64,000 nt of DNA from Bugula neritina (lineage: Eukaryota; Bryozoa; Gymnolaemata; Cheilostomatida; Bugulidae). This document shows, piece after piece, positions 10,702-22,768 of this stretch; within the stretch, counting starts at the first letter, position 1, and each line of letters starts with the position of its first letter. The notes under the pieces were generated by a model. It was not told the DNA's origin, ran no database searches, and saw only the letters and a list, made by a program, of their open reading frames with translations. The position numbers and the translations under genes are program-made. The stretch covers positions 496,001-560,000 of the forward strand of contig CAXIUT010000103.1 of NCBI GenBank assembly GCA_964035545.1, in the 5' to 3' direction.

Positions 10702-12040
10702 ATGCATAAGAATTTTCATCAAGTATCTAAACACATGCAAGTGATGAGTTTGGAGATATTATTTAAAACTACAAAAGTTTCCATGCCGCGTGTAAATCAA
10801 AAGTGGACAAGTGCTGCAAACACCTCTTTTCATAGAATGACTCAGTTATTTTTCATATGTTTGCAAAGGCATCTAAAATTAGTTATTGCTCTAGCAAAAT
10901 ATAACACTGTGAAATGGCGCTGCAGATGAGCTTTCTCTTTTAATATGAAAACTGATGATTGAAGAGCAATATAGTCTACTAATAAAATGGGTTTCAGCAG
11001 TGACTCATCTCCACTGCCTGTAAACTATAAAGCTTCAAATCGTATACTGTAGGCCCATGGGCCAACTCTAGAACAATAACACAATTCACATGAGTCAGGA
11101 TTGCTGGTTGTTAGAGGGGACAGGGGGGGCAGGAGAGGGGATGGGAAAATAAAACATCTAAACTCAATAGTAAAAGCGGGTGTACAATGCAAAGGTCTTC
11201 CAGCATCACTGGTTTTTCCATAATAACTGCAAGGCGCAAACTTTTGCTGATGGACAATCAGACAGCAAAACTCTTGCAAATAACAAAACTAATATTAGTC
11301 TGTGTCTGCTTCGTATAAACACCAAGAACAAAATTTTGGGAAAGATAACTCCCAACACACCTATCTTGCAACTGGTGCTGGTGCAATGAAATTGAAGGGT
11401 TATGTTTCATAGTCATATATTCAGCTAGTACTTCTAACTGCAAAGAAATAACATTGCAGAAAAAGGTGAAGATGTGAAGCACTGTAGATTTATGGTAAGT
11501 TATAATATGCATTTGATATTATTTATCTGTCAAGAAAATATTATATTATATTTTATTCTACTCAGTAGTACCAACAATGAATATTTTATCATTGTGTATG
11601 GCAGTCGTGAATCTCAACAATGAATAATAATAATATGCATTGTCAATTTTCACAAAGTAGCAGTCTTCAGTCAGCCCTCTCTGGTTCAAGATGGGCATCA
11701 CTATACACACAAGAGTCAAGAACTTTAATGAGTCCTGTCAGCTAACCAGCTCATGAAGTCTACACAGTTTGGTTGCAGACGTTTGCATTTGACATTAGGA
11801 CTAAAGTGTTGACGACATGGAGATTTCAACTTCAGTTGTTAATCAACTTGTTTTGGATCTACTTGTTACATCTGGCTTACTCTTTCTGGTAGGTTTATTT
11901 CATTAACTTTCTAGACTGATTTTCTTAACTTTCTGAAGAGTTTGTTGTGATGCGAAATATTACCAAATATCTCATGGCAACGTGCCAATACATTTAACAC
12001 AGTAACGAAGCACTGGTGTCTTTGAAGCAGGCATCAAGTT
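10702..12040 (+). repeat. Monomer F9
   Basis: 1339 bp, counterpart of F5, with the same TTATTTTTCATATG, GACGACATGG and 3-bp deficit. It differs in the G-rich tract, GAGAGGGGATGGG against GAGATGGGATGGG in F5. Confidence 0.97.
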
Positions 12041-13382
12041 ATGCATAAGAATTTTCATCAAGTATCTAAACACATGCAAGTGATGAGTTTGGAGATATTA
12101 TTTAAAACTACAAAAGTTTCCATGCCGCGTGTAAATCAAAAGTGGACAAGTGCTGCAAACACCTCTTTTCATAGAATGACTCAGTTATTTCTCATATGTT
12201 TGCAAAGGCATCTAAAATTAGTTATTGCTCTAGCAAAATATAACACTGTGAAATGGCGCTGCAGATGAGCTTTCTCTTTTAATATGAAAACTGATGATTG
12301 AAGAGCAATATAGTCTACTAATAAAATGGGTTTCAGCAGTGACTCATCTCCACTGCCTGTAAACTATAAAGCTTCAAATCGTATACTGTAGGCCCATGGG
12401 CCAACTCTAGAACAATAACACAATTCACATGAGTCAGGATTGCTGGTTGTTAGAGGGGACAGGGGGGGCAGGAGATGGGATGGGAAAATAAAACATCTAA
12501 ACTCAATAGTAAAAGCGGGTGTACAATGCAAAGGTCTTCCAGCATCACTGGTTTTTCCATAATAACTGCAAGGCGCAAACTTTTGCTGATGGACAATCAG
12601 ACAGCAAAACTCTTGCAAATAACAAAACTAATATTAGTCTGTGTCTGCTTCGTATAAACACCAAGAACAAAATTTTGAGAAAGATAACTCCCAACACACC
12701 TATCTTGCAACTGGTGCTGGTGCAATGAAATTGAAGGGTTATGTTTCATAGTCATATATTCAGCTAGTACTTCTAACTGCAAAGAAATAACATTGCAGAA
12801 AAAGGTGAAGATGTGAAGCACTGTAGATTTATGGTAAGTTATAATATGCATTTGATATTATTTATCTGTCCAGAAAATAATATTATATTATATTTTATTC
12901 TACTCAGTAGTACCAACAATGAATATTTTATCATTGTGTATGGCAGTCGTGAATCTCAACAATGAATAATAATAATATGCATTGTCAATTTTCACAAAGT
13001 AGCAGTCTTCAGTCAGCCCTCTCTGGTTCAAGATGGGCATCACTATACACACAAGAGTCAAGAACTTTAATGAGTCCTGTCAGCTAACCAGCTCATGAAG
13101 TCTACACAGTTTGGTTGCAGACGTTTGCATTTGACATTAGGACTAAAGTGTTGACTACATGGAGATTTCAACTTCAGTTGTTAATCAACTTGTTTTGGAT
13201 CTACTTGTTACATCTGGCTTACTCTTTCTGGTAGGTTTATTTCATTAACTTTCTAGACTGATTTTCTTAACTTTCTGAAGAGTTTGTTGTGATGCGAAAT
13301 ATCACCAAATATCTCATGGCAACGTGCCAATACATTTAACACAGTAACGAAGCACTGGTGTCTTTGAAGCAGGCATCAAGTT
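12041..13382 (+). repeat. Monomer F10
   Basis: 1342 bp, counterpart of F6 (TTTTGAGAAAG near 12673; GAAATATCACC near 13296). It is also the first half of the dimer repeated by F12-F13. Confidence 0.97.
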
Positions 13383-14720
13383 ATGCATAAGAATTTTCAT
13401 CAAGTATCTAAACACATGCAAGTGATGAGTTTGGAGATATTATTTAAAACTACAAAAGTTTCCATGCCGCGTGTAAATCAAAAGTGGACAAGTGCTGCAA
13501 ACACCTCTTTTCATAGAATGACTCAGTTATTTCTCATATGTTTGCAAAGGCATCTAAAATTAGTTATTGCTCTAGCAAAATATAACACTGTGAAATGGCG
13601 CTGCAGATGAGCTTTCTCTTTTAATATGAAAACTGATGATTGAAGAGCAATATAGTCTACTAATAAAATGGGTTTCAGCAGTGACTCATCTCCACTGCCT
13701 GTAAACTATAAAGCTTCAAATCGTATACTGTAGGCCCATGGTCCAACTCTAAAACAATAACACATTTCACATGAGTCAGGATTACTGGTTGTTAGAAGGG
13801 ACAGGGGGGCAGGAGAGGGGAGGGGAAAATAAAACATCTAAATTTAATAGTAAAGGCGGGTGTACAATGCAAAGGTCTTCCAGCATCACTGATATTTCCA
13901 TAATAACTGCAAGGCGCAAGCTCCTGCTGATGGACAATATGACAGAAAAACTCTTTCAAATAAGTAAACTAATATTAGCCTGTGTCTGCTTCGTATAAAC
14001 GCCAAGAACAAACTTTTAGGAAAGATAACTCCCACCACACCTATCTTGCAACCGGTGCTGGTGCAATGAAATTGAAGGGCTATGTTTCATAGTCCTATAT
14101 TCAGCTAGTACTTCTAACTAGAAAAAAATAACATTGTCGGAAAAGTTGAAGAGGTGAAGCACTGTAGAGTTATGGCAAGTTAGATTCTCTATATGATATT
14201 ATTTATCTGTCAAGAAAATATTATATTATATTTTATTCTACTCAGTAGTACCAACAATGAATATTTTATCATTGTGTATGGCAGTCGTGAATCTCAACAA
14301 TGAATAATAATAATATGCATTGTCAATTTTCACAAAGTAGCAGTCTTCAGTCAGCCCTCTCTGGTTCAAGATGGGCATCACTATACACACAAGAGTCAAG
14401 AACTTTAATGAGTCCTGTCAGCTAACCAGCTCATGAAGTCTACACAGTTTGGTTGCAGACGTTTGCATTTGACATTAGGACTAAAGTGTTGACTACATGG
14501 AGATTTCAACTTCAGTTGTTAATCAACTTGTTTTGGATCTACTTGTTACATCTGGCTTACTCTTTCTGGTAGGTTTATTTCATTAACTTTCTAGACTGAT
14601 TTTCTTAACTTTCTGAAGAGTTTGTTGTGATGCGAAATATTACCAAATATCTCATGGCAACGTGCCAATACATTTAACACAGTAACTAAGCACTGGTGTC
14701 TTTGAAGCAGGCATCAAGTT
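13383..14720 (+). repeat. Monomer F11 (X type)
   Basis: 1338 bp. The first 350 bp are like F7. From about 13741 (CATGGTCCAACTCTAAAAC) to about 14195 it carries the divergent X block: AGAAGGGACAGG, CACTGATATTTCC, CGCAAGCTCCTGC, GACAATATGACAG, CCCACCACACC, GCAACCGGTGC, CTAACTAGAAAAAAA and GGCAAGTTAGATTC. It then returns to the local type. Confidence 0.97.
13741..14195 (+). repeat. X-variant block (representative, F11)
   Basis: A block of about 455 bp that is far more divergent from the common monomer than the rest of the unit. It is found whole in F11, F13 and F19, in part in F17, and split in F1. Flanks on both sides are of the local type, so it behaves as a conversion cassette. In it GGTAAGT becomes GGCAAGT, GGCCCATGGGCC becomes GGCCCATGGTCC, and the open frames of the common type are interrupted. 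Confidence 0.85.
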
Positions 14721-16062
14721 ATGCATAAGAATTTTCATCAAGTATCTAAACACATGCAAGTGATGAGTTTGGAGATATTATTTAAAACTACAAAAGTTTC
14801 CATGCCGCGTGTAAATCAAAAGTGGACAAGTGCTGCAAACACCTCTTTTCATAGAATGACTCAGTTATTTCTCATATGTTTGCAAAGGCATCTAAAATTA
14901 GTTATTGCTCTAGCAAAATATAACACTGTGAAATGGCGCTGCAGATGAGCTTTCTCTTTTAATATGAAAACTGATGATTGAAGAGCAATATAGTCTACTA
15001 ATAAAATGGGTTTCAGCAGTGACTCATCTCCACTGCCTGTAAACTATAAAGCTTCAAATCGTATACTGTAGGCCCATGGGCCAACTCTAGAACAATAACA
15101 CAATTCACATGAGTCAGGATTGCTGGTTGTTAGAGGGGACAGGGGGGGCAGGAGATGGGATGGGAAAATAAAACATCTAAACTCAATAGTAAAAGCGGGT
15201 GTACAATGCAAAGGTCTTCCAGCATCACTGGTTTTTCCATAATAACTGCAAGGCGCAAACTTTTGCTGATGGACAATCAGACAGCAAAACTCTTGCAAAT
15301 AACAAAACTAATATTAGTCTGTGTCTGCTTCGTATAAACACCAAGAACAAAATTTTGAGAAAGATAACTCCCAACACACCTATCTTGCAACTGGTGCTGG
15401 TGCAATGAAATTGAAGGGTTATGTTTCATAGTCATATATTCAGCTAGTACTTCTAACTGCAAAGAAATAACATTGCAGAAAAAGGTGAAGATGTGAAGCA
15501 CTGTAGATTTATGGTAAGTTATAATATGCATTTGATATTATTTATCTGTCCAGAAAATAATATTATATTATATTTTATTCTACTCAGTAGTACCAACAAT
15601 GAATATTTTATCATTGTGTATGGCAGTCGTGAATCTCAACAATGAATAATAATAATATGCATTGTCAATTTTCACAAAGTAGCAGTCTTCAGTCAGCCCT
15701 CTCTGGTTCAAGATGGGCATCACTATACACACAAGAGTCAAGAACTTTAATGAGTCCTGTCAGCTAACCAGCTCATGAAGTCTACACAGTTTGGTTGCAG
15801 ACGTTTGCATTTGACATTAGGACTAAAGTGTTGACTACATGGAGATTTCAACTTCAGTTGTTAATCAACTTGTTTTGGATCTACTTGTTACATCTGGCTT
15901 ACTCTTTCTGGTAGGTTTATTTCATTAACTTTCTAGACTGATTTTCTTAACTTTCTGAAGAGTTTGTTGTGATGCGAAATATCACCAAATATCTCATGGC
16001 AACGTGCCAATACATTTAACACAGTAACGAAGCACTGGTGTCTTTGAAGCAGGCATCAAGTT
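14721..16062 (+). repeat. Monomer F12
   Basis: 1342 bp, near-copy of F10 at a distance of 2680 bp (TTTTGAGAAAG near 15353; GAAATATCACC near 15976). Confidence 0.97.
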
Positions 16063-17400
16063 ATGCATAAGAATTTTCATCAAGTATCTAAACACATGCA
16101 AGTGATGAGTTTGGAGATATTATTTAAAACTACAAAAGTTTCCATGCCGCGTGTAAATCAAAAGTGGACAAGTGCTGCAAACACCTCTTTTCATAGAATG
16201 ACTCAGTTATTTCTCATATGTTTGCAAAGGCATCTAAAATTAGTTATTGCTCTAGCAAAATATAACACTGTGAAATGGCGCTGCAGATGAGCTTTCTCTT
16301 TTAATATGAAAACTGATGATTGAAGAGCAATATAGTCTACTAATAAAATGGGTTTCAGCAGTGACTCATCTCCACTGCCTGTAAACTATAAAGCTTCAAA
16401 TCGTATACTGTAGGCCCATGGTCCAACTCTAAAACAATAACACATTTCACATGAGTCAGGATTACTGGTTGTTAGAAGGGACAGGGGGGCAGGAGAGGGG
16501 AGGGGAAAATAAAACATCTAAATTTAATAGTAAAGGCGGGTGTACAATGCAAAGGTCTTCCAGCATCACTGATATTTCCATAATAACTGCAAGGCGCAAG
16601 CTCCTGCTGATGGACAATATGACAGAAAAACTCTTTCAAATAAGTAAACTAATATTAGCCTGTGTCTGCTTCGTATAAACGCCAAGAACAAACTTTTAGG
16701 AAAGATAACTCCCACCACACCTATCTTGCAACCGGTGCTGGTGCAATGAAATTGAAGGGCTATGTTTCATAGTCCTATATTCAGCTAGTACTTCTAACTA
16801 GAAAAAAATAACATTGTCGGAAAAGTTGAAGAGGTGAAGCACTGTAGAGTTATGGCAAGTTAGATTCTCTATATGATATTATTTATCTGTCAAGAAAATA
16901 TTATATTATATTTTATTCTACTCAGTAGTACCAACAATGAATATTTTATCATTGTGTATGGCAGTCGTGAATCTCAACAATGAATAATAATAATATGCAT
17001 TGTCAATTTTCACAAAGTAGCAGTCTTCAGTCAGCCCTCTCTGGTTCAAGATGGGCATCACTATACACACAAGAGTCAAGAACTTTAATGAGTCCTGTCA
17101 GCTAACCAGCTCATGAAGTCTACACAGTTTGGTTGCAGACGTTTGCATTTGACATTAGGACTAAAGTGTTGACTACATGGAGATTTCAACTTCAGTTGTT
17201 AATCAACTTGTTTTGGATCTACTTGTTACATCTGGCTTACTCTTTCTGGTAGGTTTATTTCATTAACTTTCTAGACTGATTTTCTTAACTTTCTGAAGAG
17301 TTTGTTGTGATGCGAAATATTACCAAATATCTCATGGCAACGTGCCAATACATTTAACACAGTAACTAAGCACTGGTGTCTTTGAAGCAGGCATCAAGTT
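16063..17400 (+). repeat. Monomer F13 (X type)
   Basis: 1338 bp, near-copy of F11 at 2680 bp with the same X block (about 16421-16875) and the same ending CAGTAACTAAGC. Confidence 0.97.
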
Positions 17401-18742
17401 ATGCATAAGAATTTTCATCAAGTATCTAAACACATGCAAGTGATGAGTTTGGAGATATTATTTAAAACTACAAAAGTTTCCATGCCGCGTGTAAATCAAA
17501 AGTGGACAAGTGCTGCAAACACCTCTTTTCATAGAATGACTCAGTTATTTCTCATATGTTTGCAAAGGCATCTAAAATTAGTTATTGCTCTAGCAAAATA
17601 TAACACTGTGAAATGGCGCTGCAGATGAGCTTTCTCTTTTAATATGAAAACTGATGATTGAAGAGCAATATAGTCTACTAATAAAATGGGTTTCAGCAGT
17701 GACTCATCTCCACTGCCTGTAAACTATAAAGCTTCAAATCGTATACTGTAGGCCCATGGGCCAACTCTAGAACAATAACACAATTCACATGAGTCAGGAT
17801 TGCTGGTTGTTAGAGGGGGCAGGGGGGGCAGGAGATGGGATGGGAAAATAAAACATCTAAACTCAATAGTAAAAGCGGGTGTACAATGCAAAGGTCTTCC
17901 AGCATCACTGGTTTTTCCATAATAACTGCAAGGCGCAAACTTTTGCTGATGGACAATCAGACAGCAAAACTCTTGCAAATAACAAAACTAATATTAGTCT
18001 GTGTCTGCTTCGTATAAACACCAAGAACAAAATTTTGGGAAAGATAACTCCCAACACACCTATCTTGCAACTGGTGCTGGTGCAATGAAATTGAAGGGTT
18101 ATGTTTCATAGTCATATATTCAGCTAGTACTTCTAACTGCAAAGAAATAACATTGCAGAAAAAGGTGAAGATGTGAAGCACTGTAGATTTATGGTAAGTT
18201 ATAATATGCATTTGATATTATTTATCTGTCCAGAAAATAATATTATATTATATTTTATTCTACTCAGTAGTACCAACAATGAATATTTTATCATTGTGTA
18301 TGGCAGTCGTGAATCTCAACAATGAATAATAATAATATGCATTGTCAATTTTCACAAAGTAGCAGTCTTCAGTCAGCCCTCTCTGGTTCAAGATGGGCAT
18401 CACTATACACACAAGAGTCAAGAACTTTAATGAGTCCTGTCAGCTAACCAGCTCATGAAGTCTACACAGTTTGGTTGCAGACGTTTGCATTTGACATTAG
18501 GACTAAAGTGTTGACTACATGGAGATTTCAACTTCAGTTGTTAATCAACTTGTTTTGGATCTACTTGTTACATCTGGCTTACTCTTTCTGGTAGGTTTAT
18601 TTCATTAACTTTCTAGACTGATTTTCTTAACTTTCTGAAGAGTTTGTTGTGATGCGAAATATCACCAAATATCTCATGGCAACGTGCCATTACATTTAAC
18701 ACAGTAATTAAGCACTGGTGTCTTTGAAGCAGGCATCAAGTT
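17401..18742 (+). repeat. Monomer F14
   Basis: 1342 bp. It starts like F12 but has GAGGGGGCAGGGGGGGCAGG near 17813 and TTTTGGGAAAG. Its tail (GAAATATCACC, GTGCCATTACATTT) matches the tail of F15, so the single-unit duplication begins before 18660. Confidence 0.97.
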
Positions 18743-20880
18743 ATGCATAAAAATGTTCATCAAGTATCTAAACACATGCAAGTGATGAGTTTGGAGATAT
18801 TATTTAAAACTACAAAAGTTTCCATGCCGCGTGTAAATCAAAAGTGGACAAGTGCTGCAAACACCTCTTTTCATAGAATGACTCATTTATTTCTCATATG
18901 TTTGCAAAGGCATCTAAAATTAGTTATTGCTCTAGCAAAATATAACACTGTGAAATGGCGCTGCAGATGAGCTTTCTCTTTTAATATGAAAACTGATGAT
19001 TGAAGAGCAATATAGTCTACTAATAAAATGGGTTTCAGCAGTGACTCATCTCCACTGCCTGTAAACTATAAAGCTTCAAATCGTATACTGTAGGCCCATG
19101 GGCCAACTCTAGAACAATAACACAATTCACATGAGTCAGGATTGCTGGTTGTTAGAGGGGGCAGGGGGCAGGAGAGGGGATGGGAAAATAAAACATCTAA
19201 ATTCAATAGTAAAGGCGGGTGTACAATGCAAAGGTCTTCCAGCATCACTGGTATTTCCATAATAACTGCAAGGCGCAAACTTTTGCTGATGGACAATCAG
19301 ACAGAAAAACTCTTGCAAATAACAAAACTAATATTAGCCTGTGTCTGCTTCGTATAAACACCAAGAACAAAATTTTAGGAAAAATAACTCCCAACACACC
19401 TATCTTGCAACTGGTGCTGGTGCAAAGAAATTGAAGGGTTATGTTTCATAGTCATATATTCAGCTAGTACTTCTAACTGCAAAGGAGTAACATTGCAGAA
19501 AAAGGTGAAGATGTGAAGCACTGTAGATTTATGGTAAGTTATAATATGCATTTGATATTATTTATCTGTCCAGAAAATAATATTATATTATATTTTATTC
19601 TACTCAGTAGTACCAACAATGAATATTTTATCATTGTGTATGGCAGTCGTGAATCTCAACAATGAATAATAATAATATGCATTGTCAATTTTCACAAAGT
19701 AGCAGTCTTCAGTCAGCCCTCTCTGGTTCAAGATGGGCATCACTATACACACAAGAGTCAAGAACTTTAATGAGTCCTGTCAGCTAACCAGCTCATGAAG
19801 TCTACACAGTTTGGTTGCAGACGTTTGCATTTGACATTAGGACTAAAGTGTTGACTACATGGAGATTTCAACTTCAGTTGTTAATCAACTTGTTTTGGAT
19901 CTACTTGTTACATCTGGCTTACTCTTTCTGGTAGGTTTATTTCATTAACTTTCTAGACTGATTTTCTTAACTTTCTGAAGAGTTTGTTGTGATGCGAAAT
20001 ATCACCAAATATCTCATGGCAACGTGCCATTACATTTAACACAGTAATTAAGCACTGGTGTCTTTGAAGCAGGCATCAAGTTATGCATAAAAATGTTCAT
20101 CAAGTATCTAAACACATGCAAGTGATGAGTTTGGAGATATTATTTAAAACTACAAAAGTTTCCATGCCGCGTGTAAATCAAAAGTGGACAAGTGCTGCAA
20201 ACACCTCTTTTCATAGAATGACTCATTTATTTCTCATATGTTTGCAAAGGCATCTAAAATTAGTTATTGCTCTAGCAAAATATAACACTGTGAAATGGCG
20301 CTGCAGATGAGCTTTCTCTTTTAATATGAAAACTGATGATTTAAGAGCAATATAGTCTACTAATAAAATGGGTTTCAGCAGTGACTCATCTCCACTGCCT
20401 GTAAACTATAAAGCTTCAAATCGTATACTGTAGGCCCATGGGCCAACTCTAGAACAATAACACAATTCACATGAGTCAGGATTGCTGGTTGTTAGAGGGG
20501 GCAGGGGGCAGGAGAGGGGATGGGAAAATAAAACATCTAAATTCAATAGTAAAGGCGGGTGTACAATGCAAAGGTCTTCCAGCATCACTGGTATTTCCAT
20601 AATAACTGCAAGGCGCAAACTTTTGCTGATGGACAATCAGACAGAAAAACTCTTGCAAATAACAAAACTAATATTAGCCTGTGTCTGCTTCGTATAAACA
20701 CCAAGAACAAAATTTTAGGAAAAATAACTCCCAACACACCTATCTTGCAACTGGTGCTGGTGCAAAGAAATTGAAGGGTTATGTTTCATAGTCATATATT
20801 CAGCTAGTACTTCTAACTGCAAAGGAGTAACATTGCAGAAAAAGGTGAAGATGTGAAGCACTGTAGATTTATGGTAAGTT
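18660..20880 (+). repeat. Single-unit duplication, 1340 bp (F15/F16)
   Basis: The tail of F14 with F15 is repeated by the tail of F15 with F16 at 1340 bp. Shared rare markers: GTGCCATTACATTT, TTTTAGGAAAAATAAC, GTGCAAAGAAATTG and CAAAGGAGTAAC. The match stops near 20900 where F16 changes to another tail. Confidence 0.88.
18743..20082 (+). repeat. Monomer F15
   Basis: 1340 bp, starting ATGCATAAAAATGTTC. Markers: ACTCATTTATTTC, GGGGGCAGGGGGCAGG, TTTTAGGAAAAATAAC, GTGCAAAGAAATTG and CAAAGGAGTAAC. The TAGGAAAAAT change puts a stop into the 84-codon minus-strand frame that is open in most other copies. Confidence 0.97.
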
Positions 20881-21424
20881 ATAATATGCATTTGATATTA
20901 CTTATCTGTCCAGAAAATTATATTATATTATATTTTATTCTACTCAGTAGTACCAACAATGAATATTTTATCATTGTTTATGGCAATCGTGAATCTCAAC
21001 AATGAATAATAATAATGTGCATTGTCAATTTTCACAACATAGCAGTCTTCAGTCAGCCCTCTCTGGTACAAGATGGGCATCACTATACACACAAGAGTTA
21101 AGAACTTTAATGAGTCCTGTCAGGTAACCAGCTCATGAAGTCTACACAGTTTGGTTGCAGACGTTTGCATTTGACATTAGGACTAAAGTGTTCACTACAT
21201 GGAGACTTCAACTTCAATTGTTAATCAACTTGTTTTGGATCTACTTGTCACATCTGGCTTACTCTCTCTGGTAGGTTTATTTCGTTAACTTTCTAGACTG
21301 ATTTTCTTAACTTTCTGAAGAGTTTGTTGTGATGCGAAATATATTGCCAAATATCTCATGGCAACGTGCCAATACAGTTAACACAGTAATTAAGCACTGG
21401 TGTCTTTGAAGCAGGCATCAAGTT
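20083..21424 (+). repeat. Monomer F16
   Basis: 1342 bp, near-identical to F15 for about its first 820 bp (one change, GATTTAAGAGC near 20338). It then differs (ATTACTTATCTGTCCAG, AAAATTATATT, AATGTGCATT, TTCGTTAAC). It looks like a duplicate of F15 fused to another tail. Confidence 0.97.
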
Positions 21425-22768
21425 ATGCATAAAAATGTTCATCAAGTATCTAAACACATGCAAGTGATGAGTTTGGAGATATTATTTAAAACTACAAAAG
21501 TTTCCATGCCGCGTGTAAATCAAAAGTGGACAAGTGCTGCAAACACCTCTTTTCATAGAATGACTCATTTATTTCTCATATGTTTGCAAAGGCATCTAAA
21601 ATTAGTTATTGCTCTAGCAAAATATAACACTGTGAAATGGCGCTGCAGATGAGCTTTCTCTTTTAATATGAAAACTGATGATTGAAGAGCAATATAGTCT
21701 ACTAATAAAATGGGTTTCAGCAGTGACTCATCTCCACTGCCTGTAAACTATAAAGCTTCAAATCGTATACTGTAGGCCCATGGGCCAACTCTAGAACAAT
21801 AACACAATTCACATGAGTCAGGATTGCTGGTTGTTAGAGGGGACAGGGGGGGGGGCAGGAGAGGGGATGGGAAAATAAAACATCTAAATTTAATAGTAAA
21901 GGCGGGTGTACAATGCAAAGGTCTTCCAGCATCACTGATATTTCCATAATAACTGCAAGGCGCAAGCTCCTGCTGATGGACAATATGACAGAAAAACTCT
22001 TTCAAATAAGTAAACTAATATTAGCCTGTGTCTGCTTCGTATAAACGCCAAGAACAAACTTTTAGGAAAGATAACTCCCACCACACCTATCTTGCAACCG
22101 GTGCTGGTGCAATGAAATTGAAGGGCTATGTTTCATAGTCCTATATTCAGCTAGTACTTCTAACTAGAAAGAAATAACATTGCCGGAAAAGTTGAAGAGG
22201 TGAAGCACTGTAGAGTTATGGCAAGTTAGATTCTCTATATGATATTATTTATCTGTCAAGAAAATATTATATTATATTTTATTCTACTCACTAGTACCAA
22301 CAATGAATATTTTATCATTGTTTATGGCAGTCGTGAATCTCAACAATGAATAATAATAATACGCATTGTCAATTTTCACAAAGTAGCAGTCTTCAGTCAG
22401 CCCTCTCTAGTTCAAGATGGGCATCACTATACACACAAGAGTTAAGAACTTTAATGAGTTCTGTCAGGTAACCAGCTCATGAAGTCTACACAGTTTGGTT
22501 GCAGACGTTTGCATTTGACATTAGGACTAAAGTGTTCACTACATGGAGACTTCAACTTCAATTGTTAATCAACTTGTTTTGGATCTACTTGTCACATCTG
22601 GCTTACTCTCTCTGGTAGGTTTATTTCATTAACTTTCTAGACTGATTTTCTTAACTTTCTGAAGAGTTTGTTGTGATGCGAAATATATTGCCAAATATCT
22701 CATGGCAACGTGCCAATACAGTTAACACAGTAATTAAGCACTGGTGTCTTTGAAGCAGGCATCAAGTT
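21425..22768 (+). repeat. Monomer F17 (hybrid normal/X)
   Basis: 1344 bp. It is normal type up to the G-rich tract (GGCCCATGGGCC kept), then X type from CTAAATTTAATAG (about 21885) to about 22245. It contains the longest G run in the window, ten G at 21846-21855. Confidence 0.97.
21839..21871 (+). other. Expanded G-rich tract, ten-G run (F17)
   Basis: The variable G run is ten bases here (21846-21855), against five to seven in other units. It lies in GGGG-ACA-G10-CAGGAGA-GGGG-AT-GGG. Confidence 0.85.

Larger units (their letters stand above)
3995..13740 (+). repeat. Tetramer higher-order repeat, 5365 bp
   Basis: F4, F5 and F6 are repeated in order by F8, F9 and F10, and the start of F7 by the start of F11, all at exactly 5365 bp. 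Order-specific markers agree: AAAACCAATATT, then TTATTTTTCATATG with GACGACATGG, then TTTTGAGAAAG with ATATCACC. Only a handful of differences are seen over more than 4 kb, so the duplication is recent compared with monomer divergence. The match ends at the X block of F11 (about 13741). Confidence 0.92.
12041..17400 (+). repeat. Dimer higher-order repeat, 2680 bp (F10-F11 / F12-F13)
   Basis: A normal TTTTGAGAAAG unit followed by an X-type unit occurs twice in succession at 2680-bp spacing, with the same X-block boundaries and the same CAGTAACTAAGC end. F10 belongs both to this dimer and to the preceding tetramer, so the dimer was probably added later. Confidence 0.9.
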
